From: Candidatus Acidiferrales bacterium
GTDB taxonomy: Bacteria > Acidobacteriota > Terriglobia > Acidiferrales > UBA7541
DNA: 59,081 bases
Direction of reading: 5' to 3'
Assembly (NCBI GenBank): GCA_030037525.1
Contig: JASHRC010000201.1
Location: 1-59,081, forward strand
The translations under genes were made by a program, and so were the position numbers. Below, piece after piece: positions 47,986-56,872 of this stretch; position 1 is the first letter of the stretch, and each line of letters begins with the position of its first letter. The notes under the pieces were generated by a model, which did no database searches, had not been told where the DNA came from, and worked only from the letters and a program-made list of their open reading frames with translations.

Positions 47986-48279
47986 ATGCGACTGAGCCGC
48001 GAAAAAACGGTCCGGCTTTCCCACCGCATCATTGACTTTCTGGTCGCGAGCCCCGCCGTCGATTTCGTCGAAGACCGCGATACCATCCGCCAGGAGATCG
48101 TCAATATTCTGACCTCGCTGCTGAAACTTGAGGAGCAAATCGACACCGAAGCACGCGCCAAAATCGGCTCTCAGAAAAAGGAGATCCTAGAGGGCAGCGA
48201 AGAATGGGATATCCTCTACCGCAAGTATTACTCGGAAGGACTGAAGCGCCTTGGCGTGGCTGAAACGCACGCCCACTAG
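47986..48279 (+). CDS. DUF507 family protein (paralogue)
   Basis: MRLSREKTVRLSHRIIDFLVASPAVDFVEDRDTIRQEIVNILTSLLKLEEQIDTEARAKIGSQ; 1 nt after previous stop. Confidence 0.82.
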   Translation: MRLSREKTVRLSHRIIDFLVASPAVDFVEDRDTIRQEIVNILTSLLKLEEQIDTEARAKIGSQKKEILEGSEEWDILYRKYYSEGLKRLGVAETHAH

Positions 48280-48320
48280 GCTTGGAAGTCTCGATCCGCA
48301 GGCCACCCGACTTTCAAAGA

Positions 48321-49547
48321 TTACGGTTGTTGGTCCGTGTCATCGGGACGACGCTTGAGAGTCGGCCGGTCGCTGTCGTCGGAGCTTTGATCGGTCGAAG
48401 TCGACGTGCTATCGCCTCCCGAGGTGCTGCCTCCGTCGGTCGTTGTATTCCCGCCCTTGTTTTGTGAGGTGCGCTTCCGCAGGGTCGGCCGGTTGGGATT
48501 GTTGCTCTTCACCTTGACGTTGGCTTCGATTAACTGCAGGCGCGCCTTGACCGAATCGAACTCGGACGTGGAAACGATGTATTCGTCGCGCGCCGGAAGA
48601 ATCGTGGCAATTTCCTTTTGGATCGCCTCGATGCGGTCAGGTGTCGGCGGATGCGTGGCAAATGCTTTGGGAATCGTTCCCGGCTCTTTCCTTTCGTCTG
48701 CCTCAACTTTTTCGAAGAAGGCCACAAAGGAGTTGGGGTCGTAGCCGGCCTTATACATGTACTGGAGTCCCAGGTAATCCGCTTCCCGCTCGTCGTCGCG
48801 CGAGAACTTGAGGAAGGTCAGCGGAATTGCGAAATTCATGCCCTGGTAAATCGCGTATCCCGCCCAGGTGTAGGGAATAAAAATCATTGCCGGGATGGCG
48901 GCAAGGTTTACGAGTTCGCCTTTGGTGGCCTGCTTGGTGCCATGCCGCGCACATACGTGCGCGATTTCGTGAGCCATCACCCCGGCCAGTTCCGATTCCT
49001 CATCGGCGTGCAAAATCAAGCCGCTATTGACGTAGAAGAAGCCTCCTGGCAGCGCGAAGGCATTGACCACGTCGGAATCGATCACTTTGATCGTAAACGG
49101 CACGCGCGCGTCGGAGTTGCGTACCAGGTTCTGTCCTACGCGATTCACGTATTCGGTGACCACGGGGTCGTCAATGAATTTGGCGCTCTTATCGACTTGC
49201 TGCGCGAGCTGTTTCCCCAAAGCGATCTCGCGGTCGAGCGAGTAGAAGTCCAGACCCTTGCCGACATTGCGGTGGCCAATGGCATTGACATCGGCTTCGC
49301 TCCCGGGCTTGACATTGGGATTGTCCTGCTGCGGCACGGGCTGGGATGCAGTCGAACCAGAGGTCGACTGCTGGTCGGTGGTTTGCGGCTGGTTGGGCGA
49401 CGGTGCATCGGATGCCGGACCTTGCGAGGTGGGTTGCTGTGTGTTGGGCGACTGCTGCTGGGCCTGCGGGCGGGCGGCGGCAGGCATGGTAACCAGGGAA
49501 GCTGCCAGCAGGCTTGCCATCCACCGAACTGAAAACGAGTTCGTCAT
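48321..49547 (-). CDS. M48 family metallopeptidase
   Basis: MAHEIAHVCARHG (HExxH), READYLGLQYMYKAGYDP; signal peptide, low-complexity linkers. Confidence 0.92.
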   Translation of the reverse strand: MTNSFSVRWMASLLAASLVTMPAAARPQAQQQSPNTQQPTSQGPASDAPSPNQPQTTDQQSTSGSTASQPVPQQDNPNVKPGSEADVNAIGHRNVGKGLDFYSLDREIALGKQLAQQVDKSAKFIDDPVVTEYVNRVGQNLVRNSDARVPFTIKVIDSDVVNAFALPGGFFYVNSGLILHADEESELAGVMAHEIAHVCARHGTKQATKGELVNLAAIPAMIFIPYTWAGYAIYQGMNFAIPLTFLKFSRDDEREADYLGLQYMYKAGYDPNSFVAFFEKVEADERKEPGTIPKAFATHPPTPDRIEAIQKEIATILPARDEYIVSTSEFDSVKARLQLIEANVKVKSNNPNRPTLRKRTSQNKGGNTTTDGGSTSGGDSTSTSTDQSSDDSDRPTLKRRPDDTDQQP

Positions 49548-49653
49548 GGTACCTCCGGGAGGAAACCTTGTCCGCCATTATACACCCACCTGGCGGTAAC
49601 CCTCGTGAGCTGTGTGATGGCGGGAGGGGCAAAAGAGTTTTCTTCGCTGCTGA

Positions 49654-49818
49654 CTACGAGCCATGAACGGGCGCGCCTTCGCCCTCCTGAAGCTGCTGCT
49701 TGATCCGGTCAATCTCATCGCGCAAGCGGGAAATGCGGCCGGCCACGGAGATCTGATAAACGAAGAAAACAGCCCAAACCGCCATCCATGCGGCGAACAA
49801 GAAATGGAAGTTCCTCAT
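49654..49818 (-). CDS. ccmD: CcmD-like small membrane protein (absent from the supplied ORF track)
   Basis: 54 aa MRNFHFLFAAWMAVWAVFFVYQISVAGRISRLRDEIDRIKQQLQEGEGAPVHGS; one TM plus charged coil, 2 nt after the ccmC stop, AAGGAG SD. Confidence 0.75.
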   Translation of the reverse strand: MRNFHFLFAAWMAVWAVFFVYQISVAGRISRLRDEIDRIKQQLQEGEGAPVHGS

Positions 49819-49820
49819 AC

Positions 49821-50537
49821 TCAACTCCTTGCAACCGGGGCGAGGGTCGACCTTGCGTTTCCTCGCTCGGTGGCCACGCGTAGTTCGTCTAGTTCGTGAC
49901 GCAGTCGCTCGAGCCGGTAGCGGTCTAGCAGGACAATCAACATCAGCACAACCATTGCGGTCATGGAGATCATCAGGGTCCTGAGCATGGTGGAATTAAT
50001 CCCGGAGTTTGGCCCGCCGAAAATCACAGGCGCTGGATGCTGTCCTCGCGGCCACAGACGATTGGAGACATAGACAAGCGGTGCATCCAGGAACGCGAAG
50101 ATGCCGAAAACGGCCGACAGTGTGGCGCGCCTCGCCGGGTCCTCGATCAGCCCTCGCAACAGGAGGTAGGAAATGTAGAGCAGCCACAGGATAAAGCAGG
50201 TAGTCAGGCGCGGATCCCAGGTCCACCAGATGCCCCAAGCAGGCTTTCCCCAAAGAACGCCCGTGATCAGCCCGGCCGTACAGGACGTGACGCCGACTTC
50301 GACGGCCGAAACACCCAGCCAATCCCATCGGGGCCTACTGGTGAGCAGCCATCCGATGTTGGCCACGAAAGCAATCCCCAGTGCGATGAACATGGCGGTC
50401 CAGCATCCCAGGTGGAAGTAAAAAATGCGCTGGATTTCGTGCATCGTCCGCTCATCTGGCGCGATAAACAATGCCGCGTATCCGGCGACGAGCATGAGCC
50501 CGGCGGCAAGGACGGTGACTGGGACGCGAGCCTTCAT
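49821..50537 (-). CDS. ccmC: Heme exporter/heme handling protein CcmC
   Basis: IQRIFYFHLGCWTAMFIAL, WGKPAWGIWWTWDPRLTTCFILWLLYISYLLLR; start 50537. Confidence 0.95.
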   Translation of the reverse strand: MKARVPVTVLAAGLMLVAGYAALFIAPDERTMHEIQRIFYFHLGCWTAMFIALGIAFVANIGWLLTSRPRWDWLGVSAVEVGVTSCTAGLITGVLWGKPAWGIWWTWDPRLTTCFILWLLYISYLLLRGLIEDPARRATLSAVFGIFAFLDAPLVYVSNRLWPRGQHPAPVIFGGPNSGINSTMLRTLMISMTAMVVLMLIVLLDRYRLERLRHELDELRVATERGNARSTLAPVARS

Positions 50538-50547
50538 CGGACCGCGT

Positions 50548-51222
50548 TCACTCCTCCAGGAGAAAGTCGCTGAGCAGCCATGAGGCTGTAAGGAACACGA
50601 TATCAAATCCTGCCAATAATGCGAGCCACCCGCGGTCAAGCCCCGGTTCGGGCGCAAGAAGCGAGGCTGTGGCTTCGACCGCAGCAATGAGCAGCGGCGT
50701 GAGGATCGGCAGCAGCAGCAAGGGCAACAGGAGTTCGCGCAGGCGAGCGTGCGCCGCAATCGCGGAAAACACCGTGCCGGTGACGCACAGTCCGAACGTC
50801 CCCAGCACAATGACCAAGGTGAGCCTGCCCGCCACCCCGGTGAGCCCTACGTTGTACAGTATGGCGAAAACCGGTACGAGCACCACTTCGGCAGCAGATA
50901 GAAACAGAAAATTGGCCAGCATCTTGCCCAGCACGAGAGCGAAGGGAGAAATCGGCGCCATCCGCAGGGCGTCAAGTGTTTGGTTTACCTGCTCGCGTCC
51001 GAACGAGGGATGCAGCATCAGCGAACCGGAAAACAGAAAAGCGATCCACAACAGGCCGGGCCCCAGTCGCCGGGACTCAGCTGAGGTGGGATCGAACGAG
51101 AAGCTGAACAAGACCACAACGACAAGGGCAAAGACGATCGTGGCGTTTAGCAGCTCGCGCGTGCGGAATTCAAGGCGAAGCTCTTTTGCGAGCAAAATCG
51201 CCGCAGCTCGCGCTGTGCTCAC
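50548..51222 (-). CDS. ccmB: Heme exporter protein CcmB
   Basis: [74 protein letters not shown]. Confidence 0.93.
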   Translation of the reverse strand: MSTARAAAILLAKELRLEFRTRELLNATIVFALVVVVLFSFSFDPTSAESRRLGPGLLWIAFLFSGSLMLHPSFGREQVNQTLDALRMAPISPFALVLGKMLANFLFLSAAEVVLVPVFAILYNVGLTGVAGRLTLVIVLGTFGLCVTGTVFSAIAAHARLRELLLPLLLLPILTPLLIAAVEATASLLAPEPGLDRGWLALLAGFDIVFLTASWLLSDFLLEE

Positions 51223-51965
51223 GCCGGTTCCTCCGAACGCAGATCGGCGAGCAAAGGGCGCGGGTCGCCGCGGCTACCGCTATCGCGCTCAACGCGTCCG
51301 CCTGCCAGCGAAATGGCGCGTGTGGCCAAATCGAGCGAGCGGTGGCGCGTGTGCGTGCTGACCATCATGGTGATTCCGGAATGGTGGAGACCAGCCAGCG
51401 TGCTCGTGAGCCAATCCAGGCCTTGGCGGTCGAGGCCAGCAGCGGGCTCATCGAGGAGCAGCAGTCGAGGACCGTGCAACAGCGCCCGGGCGATGGCCAG
51501 CCGTTGGCGCATGCCTCGCGAGAACGTGCGGACCAGATGCTTGGCCCGCGAAAGAAGGCCGCAGGCCTCCAGCGACGCGGTTGCACGGCCCAGCGGTTCG
51601 CTCAAGCCATACAGGCGCGCAAAAAAGAGGAGGTTTTCCACGGCAGTCAGCTCGTCATAAACGAGGGGGCTGTGGCCGACCATGCCGATCAACCCGGTGG
51701 GTTGATGGTCGGGCGCAAGTCCGCCAAAGGACACTTTCCCGCGGGTCGGCTTGGTCAAAAGCGCGGCGATGCGCAGCAAGGTTGTTTTTCCCGCTCCGTT
51801 CGGACCGAGCAGTGCGACAAACTCGCCCGCGGCAATTTCCAGTGAGACCCCGTCGAGGGCGAACAGGGAGCCGAAACGCTTTTCGATGTGATCGAACGAG
51901 ATTCCCAGACCTGCGCTCGGAGGGGTGGAAACCACCGGTGCGGGCGCGGAAAGCGTGCCGGACAA
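51219..51965 (-). CDS. ccmA: ABC transporter ATP-binding protein CcmA
   Basis: [57 protein letters not shown]. Confidence 0.93.
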   Translation of the reverse strand: MSGTLSAPAPVVSTPPSAGLGISFDHIEKRFGSLFALDGVSLEIAAGEFVALLGPNGAGKTTLLRIAALLTKPTRGKVSFGGLAPDHQPTGLIGMVGHSPLVYDELTAVENLLFFARLYGLSEPLGRATASLEACGLLSRAKHLVRTFSRGMRQRLAIARALLHGPRLLLLDEPAAGLDRQGLDWLTSTLAGLHHSGITMMVSTHTRHRSLDLATRAISLAGGRVERDSGSRGDPRPLLADLRSEEPA

Positions 51966-51968
51966 TGC

Positions 51969-53306
51969 CTAACCTTTCACCAGGTCGCGCAAAACCTGTT
52001 GAACGCGGTCGCGTTCGCTCATGTACTCCGCCTCGCTGATGGTGCCGGCCTCGCGACGCAACTCCAGTCTGAACAAAACGTCTCTCAAGTCATCGAGGCT
52101 GCCGCGAACGGCGCGATCGAGGTTCGCGGCGGTTCCTCCCTTGCCGGGAATCGGCCCGGACACTGCGGGGGGCCCTACCGAAGGGGTGGCCGCCGGGGCC
52201 TGTGATGTGGGCGTCCGAGCTTCGTTCGGCTTGCCGGCCAAGGCGACTTGAGGCTGGCGCCAAATGTAGATGAGCCCGAGTGCGAAAAGGGCTGCGAATC
52301 CGCCGAGGATGTACCACCTCACGCTGTCCAGGCGCGTGGGCAGAGTGGTCAAGCTGGCACTAGGTGCTGGGGCGCTCGAGTCGGCACGCGAGTTCACGGA
52401 AGGATTCTGCGTGTCGTCGGCGGCTTGATCGCTAGAACTCGATGGGGGCATCGGTCCTGTGCCGGAGATCGAGATAGCCTCGAGCGCATTGGCAGCAAAC
52501 GATTCCTTCATGAAGACGTTAAAGCCCTGCTGCTGGCCGGCGGTAGCGAACCCGTCTCCGGAGACCTCCATTCCCGGAGGCGCGAACACGGCAACTCGCT
52601 GGATCAAGTAGCGTGAACTGAATTTTAGCGAGGTCTGATTTCGAGGATAGGGGATTTTGTAAGACAGCCGGACGCTGCTGTCGCCCGGACGAAAAGGGGA
52701 ATCGATGGCCTGCCAATTCTTGCCCTTGCTGATTGGCGCCTGTTTCACAGGCATGCCGCTAGCACCGACGACAGCCACGTCGCCGAGCTGCGCATCGGCG
52801 GGAACCGCAAATTCAAATGAGTCGCCCGGCCGGTAGAACGCCACCGGGGGCTGCGTTTTATTGGTAAGCAAGTATTCTTCGTTGACGATCAGGTCAGAGC
52901 CGCTGGGTTCCAGAATGATCGCGCACGCGGTCACCGCTAAAGCGCTGGGCTTCTCGGTTGGCTCAAACACTTCGATATCGACGGTGGTTTTGCCCGGCGT
53001 TGCCGGCTCGTGATAGGTCACGCCGCGATAGATCGCCCGGATGAGCATGGGTTCATTGCCGAGCCCCGGATGATCGAGCTGGTAATGGCCGTTGGCGTCG
53101 GTTTTGGTTTGCGCCACCGGCGCCATGGTGCCCTGGAGCTGAATAAGAATCACGTCGATACCGGCGGCCGGCGTTCCGGTGGTGCCGTTGGTGACCGTGC
53201 CGGTCACAGTTCCCGCGAACGACCGAGAGGCCAGAAGCCCCCAAAGGAGGGCAGTCAAGAATAGCCTTCCCACCCCATCCATCTTTCGGCGTGGCAGGGC
53301 GATCAT
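51969..53306 (-). CDS. Secreted/membrane carboxypeptidase-regulatory-like protein with C-terminal CcmI-like helical hairpin
   Basis: Signal peptide; GTVTGTVTNGTTGTPAAGIDVILIQLQG; TM WYILGGFAALFALGLIYIW; C-terminal LFRLELRREAGTISEAEYMSERDRVQQVLRDLV; overlaps the upstream CDS (ATGA). Confidence 0.7.
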   Translation of the reverse strand: MIALPRRKMDGVGRLFLTALLWGLLASRSFAGTVTGTVTNGTTGTPAAGIDVILIQLQGTMAPVAQTKTDANGHYQLDHPGLGNEPMLIRAIYRGVTYHEPATPGKTTVDIEVFEPTEKPSALAVTACAIILEPSGSDLIVNEEYLLTNKTQPPVAFYRPGDSFEFAVPADAQLGDVAVVGASGMPVKQAPISKGKNWQAIDSPFRPGDSSVRLSYKIPYPRNQTSLKFSSRYLIQRVAVFAPPGMEVSGDGFATAGQQQGFNVFMKESFAANALEAISISGTGPMPPSSSSDQAADDTQNPSVNSRADSSAPAPSASLTTLPTRLDSVRWYILGGFAALFALGLIYIWRQPQVALAGKPNEARTPTSQAPAATPSVGPPAVSGPIPGKGGTAANLDRAVRGSLDDLRDVLFRLELRREAGTISEAEYMSERDRVQQVLRDLVKG

Positions 53307-53635
53307 GCCCGGGGCACCTTGGGAGAAGCGGCTTGGCGCGTAGCCGGCGTGGGAGCGCCGCCGGTCACGGTGTCCATTTCAGCGAGCACGCGGGCTGCCT
53401 CGATTTCCAGCGATTGCTTGATCTCGTCGTAGTCCGTCTCGGAGAATTTTCCGGCGCGATACTCAAACCGCAGATCGCGCAAATTCTCGTAAATGGCATC
53501 GCGTCGGTCGAGAAGCTGATCGAGCTTGGTGCGATGCGGCGCAAAATCGGAGGGTTCGCGACGCACGCCAAAGACGAAAATCATGGCCGCAACCAGGAGC
53601 AGTGCACAGGCGACGCCGATGTCGAACTCACTCAT
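53303..53635 (-). CDS. CcmI-like membrane protein
   Basis: N-terminal TM then LDRRDAIYENLRDLRFEYRAGKFSETDYDEIKQSLEIEAARVLAEMD. Confidence 0.65.
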   Translation of the reverse strand: MSEFDIGVACALLLVAAMIFVFGVRREPSDFAPHRTKLDQLLDRRDAIYENLRDLRFEYRAGKFSETDYDEIKQSLEIEAARVLAEMDTVTGGAPTPATRQAASPKVPRA

Positions 53636-54119
53636 CGGTTTTGCTCTCCGCCTCGCGCCGCGCCCGGTCGAGTAGCTCGGAAGAAAGCGGCGTGCCGGCC
53701 GGGACCAGTCGGGCTCGCTCGCGCCAGCGCCGAACGAGTTCCCCTACAAGGTAGAGTGCAAGCAGGGGTACCAGGATCGGAAGGATCCAGACCAAGCCGG
53801 TAAAACCCTTCTTCGGCGGATCGACCAGCACCGTCGGGCCATACTCCTGGACGAAGGATTGCAAGATGACGTCGTCGGAATCACCTCGCGCCGTTCGTAG
53901 ATCGAGCTCCTTGAGCATCGTATGCGAATAGGTGCAGCCCACGTGATTGCATGCCGTCAGAATTTGATTGCAGCCGCAAACGCACATCAGCTTGGCCCCT
54001 AGACGCTTGGCGCGCTCGGTTTGTTGCCCGAGTGCAGGCGAAGCCGCGAGCGCCAACAGGAGAGCGGACGGGACCAGAAGCGCGCTCGGAAATCGACAGC
54101 GGGAGATTCTGCTAATCAT
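53628..54119 (-). CDS. ccmH: Cytochrome c-type biogenesis protein CcmH
   Basis: Signal peptide, KLMCVCGCNQILTACNHVGC, ILQSFVQEYGPTVLVDPPKKGFTGLVWILPI. Confidence 0.9.
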   Translation of the reverse strand: MISRISRCRFPSALLVPSALLLALAASPALGQQTERAKRLGAKLMCVCGCNQILTACNHVGCTYSHTMLKELDLRTARGDSDDVILQSFVQEYGPTVLVDPPKKGFTGLVWILPILVPLLALYLVGELVRRWRERARLVPAGTPLSSELLDRARREAESKTDE

Positions 54120-56181
54120 GGCCTTTGGTTTGAACCATTCGAACGCCGGCCGGCACCGTCCGCGAGGCGGCGATTTCGCCCCAGGCGCGCTCGCTTGTGG
54201 GGCGCAGCACGAGCGCCGCCCTGCGATTCGGCAACATGGCCAGCCCGGTGCCGAGCACCACCACAATTCCGCCGAACCAGATCCATTTCACCAGCGGGTT
54301 GAGATAGGCGTGAATCACCGGCTTGCCCGTTTCCGGACTCGCACCGGCATAGACGACGTAGAGGTCGCGCAGCGGCGTGCTCTCGACGGCCACAATCGTT
54401 TCGGAAACTTGGCTGGCGAGATAGGTGCGGTGCTCGGGATAGAGCATCATTTCGGACTTGCCGTTGCGCAAGACTTCCAGAGTGGCGCGATCGGATGAGT
54501 AGTTGGCGGTGGAGGGCTGATCGAAGTTCTGGCAGAGAATGGCGTAGGGACCGAGCGCCAGGGTGTCGCCGACACTCATCTCTTTCTGGATGTCCTGATT
54601 GAAGGCCGAGCCGGAAATGCCGATGAAGATCAGCACGATGCCGAAGTGGATTACGTAGCCGCCGTAACGGCGCGTGTTGCGCAGGGAGAGCTCGCCGACG
54701 GCGGAAAGGAGGTTCCGTCGGTCCCGGGAGGCGATCACGCGCGCGCCGCGGTAGAACTCGGCGGCAATGGTCAAGGCGACGAACACCGAAAGAATCAGGC
54801 AGATGAGCGGGTAGAACTGGCGAAATCCAAGCGCGAACGCGACTGCACCGGCGGCGACTCCGCCCGCCAGCGGCCAGGCGAAATTTCGTTTCAGCGCATC
54901 AAAAGAGGTCTTGCGCCAGGCCAGCAGCGGGCCGACGCCCGTCAAAAACAAGAGAGCGAGTGCGATCGGCACGTTCACTTTGTTGAAGAACGGGGGCCCG
55001 ACGCTGATCTTCGCGCCAGTGACGGCTTCGGAAAGAACCGGGAAGAGCGTGCCCCACAGCACGGCAAAGCAGGCCGCCAGCAAAATCAGATTGTTGAAAA
55101 GGAAGCTGGATTCGCGCGAAACGAGCGAGTCCAGTTGATTGTCGCTACGCAGATAATCGCGGTTTTTCCACCACGCCGCGAGACACACCAGAAGGATGAT
55201 TCCGAGAAAGGTGAAGAACCAGCTGCCGATGGAGGACTCGGCAAACGCGTGCACCGAGCTCACCACGCCGGTGCGCGTGAGCGAAGTTCCCAGAATGCAC
55301 AGCATGAAGGTGACGAAGACAAGCCACACGTTCCAGACCTTCATCATGCCGCGCTTTTCCTGCATCATCACGGAGTGCAAAAATGCGGTGCCGGTGATCC
55401 ACGGTAGCAGCGCCGCGTTTTCGACCGGATCCCATGCCCAATATCCGCCCCAGCCGAGCACCGCGTACGCCCAGTGCGCCCCCAGCAAAATACCGACCGT
55501 CTGAAAGCACCAGGCGACCATGGTCCAGCGGCGCGTGATGTGAATCCACTTCTCTCCGGGATAGCGGCCCAGCAGCGCAGCCATGGCGAAGGCGAACGGC
55601 ACAGTGAAGCCCGTGTAGCCGAGGTACAGGATGGGCGGATGGATCACCATCTCGTAGTACTGCAGCAGCGGATTGAGCCCGCTGCCGTCAGAGAGACGCG
55701 CGACGTGCATCGCGCCGGAGGTGTCCATGCCGCCGAGCACGCGAAAAGGGCTGGCTATGAAATTGTTGAGAGTGAGAAAAAAAATCTGGACGCTGGCGAG
55801 TGTCACGCCGACATAGGGCATCAGTTCAGGATGCCGCTTGCGGTTCAGGAACAGCGCCAAGAAGGCATAGATCGAAAGCAGCCAGGTCCAGAAAAGCAAA
55901 GAGCCTTCCTGGCCTGCCCAGAGCGCCGAGAGCTTGTAATAAAGGGGTAGTGCGCGATTGCTATGTGCGGAGACGTAAGAGAGAGAAAAATCGTCGCTCC
56001 AGAAGCCGTACTCGACCGTCCCGACCGCCAGGGTGACGAGGCCGAAAACGGCCATGCCCGCGTTGCGCGCGGTTTTGGTGAGCAGAGGGCGGCGTTCTAG
56101 GATTCCGGCGATCCCGCCCACCGCTGCATACACGGCGGCGGCCAGCGCGAGCAGCAGCGCAAACGAGCCAAAAATGTCCAA
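54112..56181 (-). CDS. ccmF: Cytochrome c-type biogenesis protein CcmF
   Basis: LWAGQEGSLLFWTWLLS, PPILYLGYTGFTVPFAFAMAAL, WGGYWAWDPVENAALLPWITGTAFLHSVMMQEKRGMMK. Confidence 0.97.
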   Translation of the reverse strand: MDIFGSFALLLALAAAVYAAVGGIAGILERRPLLTKTARNAGMAVFGLVTLAVGTVEYGFWSDDFSLSYVSAHSNRALPLYYKLSALWAGQEGSLLFWTWLLSIYAFLALFLNRKRHPELMPYVGVTLASVQIFFLTLNNFIASPFRVLGGMDTSGAMHVARLSDGSGLNPLLQYYEMVIHPPILYLGYTGFTVPFAFAMAALLGRYPGEKWIHITRRWTMVAWCFQTVGILLGAHWAYAVLGWGGYWAWDPVENAALLPWITGTAFLHSVMMQEKRGMMKVWNVWLVFVTFMLCILGTSLTRTGVVSSVHAFAESSIGSWFFTFLGIILLVCLAAWWKNRDYLRSDNQLDSLVSRESSFLFNNLILLAACFAVLWGTLFPVLSEAVTGAKISVGPPFFNKVNVPIALALLFLTGVGPLLAWRKTSFDALKRNFAWPLAGGVAAGAVAFALGFRQFYPLICLILSVFVALTIAAEFYRGARVIASRDRRNLLSAVGELSLRNTRRYGGYVIHFGIVLIFIGISGSAFNQDIQKEMSVGDTLALGPYAILCQNFDQPSTANYSSDRATLEVLRNGKSEMMLYPEHRTYLASQVSETIVAVESTPLRDLYVVYAGASPETGKPVIHAYLNPLVKWIWFGGIVVVLGTGLAMLPNRRAALVLRPTSERAWGEIAASRTVPAGVRMVQTKGHD

Positions 56182-56198
56182 AGATCCCCCTGCTGCCT

Positions 56199-56804
56199 TC
56201 AGCTACTTCCGGTCGGCGAACCCTGCGCGGGACTGATCGACGCTGGACTGGGCGGAGCAGGCCCGCCGGTTGGAGTCGCTTCATATTTCGATGCACATTT
56301 CGCCTGCACTTGCTCGGCCACGAATTCGCCGTCCGGCCGCAGGCGGCCCTCCACCAGGGCCTGCGCGCCGTCTCGGAACGTATCTGGAAGCGGATCGGTC
56401 CCCGCGTAACTTACCTGAAGCGATTTGCCCTGCTCCTCCAGAACAAAATCGACGCGGCCGTCGCGATGCTCGATCGACCCGGTGCGGACATTGCCGGAAA
56501 CCCGCATGCGCTGATGAAGTTGGGGAGCTTGAAGCGTGGAAAGCTCGCTGATCGTGTGGTAGTAGGTCTTGCTTTGCGTGTAGCCGACGTAGGCCAACAC
56601 CAAAAGCGTCAGCACGATAATCGCGGAACCGACCAGAAATTTCCTCTGGGCTTTCAAATCGCGCCCTCGTTTCGCAGGTACGAGAAATTCTAACACAGCT
56701 GCAGATTGCCAATCGATTCTAATCAGGATGGGCCCCGGCAGAGCTTGCCGATCTCGGAAGAGGAGAATCAAGAGCCAAGAGCTGCTGCTTGCTCGAGGGA
56801 CCAA
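56199..56804 (-). CDS. ccmE: Cytochrome c maturation protein CcmE, CxxxY-type
   Basis: QRKFLVGSAIIVLTLLVLAYVGYTQSKTYYHTISEL, RVSGNVRTGSI, QVSYAGTDPLPDTFRDGAQALVEGRLRPDGEFVAEQVQAKCASKY; start probably internal. Confidence 0.9.
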   Translation of the reverse strand: MVPRASSSSWLLILLFRDRQALPGPILIRIDWQSAAVLEFLVPAKRGRDLKAQRKFLVGSAIIVLTLLVLAYVGYTQSKTYYHTISELSTLQAPQLHQRMRVSGNVRTGSIEHRDGRVDFVLEEQGKSLQVSYAGTDPLPDTFRDGAQALVEGRLRPDGEFVAEQVQAKCASKYEATPTGGPAPPSPASISPAQGSPTGSS

Positions 56805-56872
56805 CGGTAGAGCCGGCCGCTATGACGGCCTCAAACTACTTCTATGGGGTCGCGCGCCCCACTCAAGCGGCG

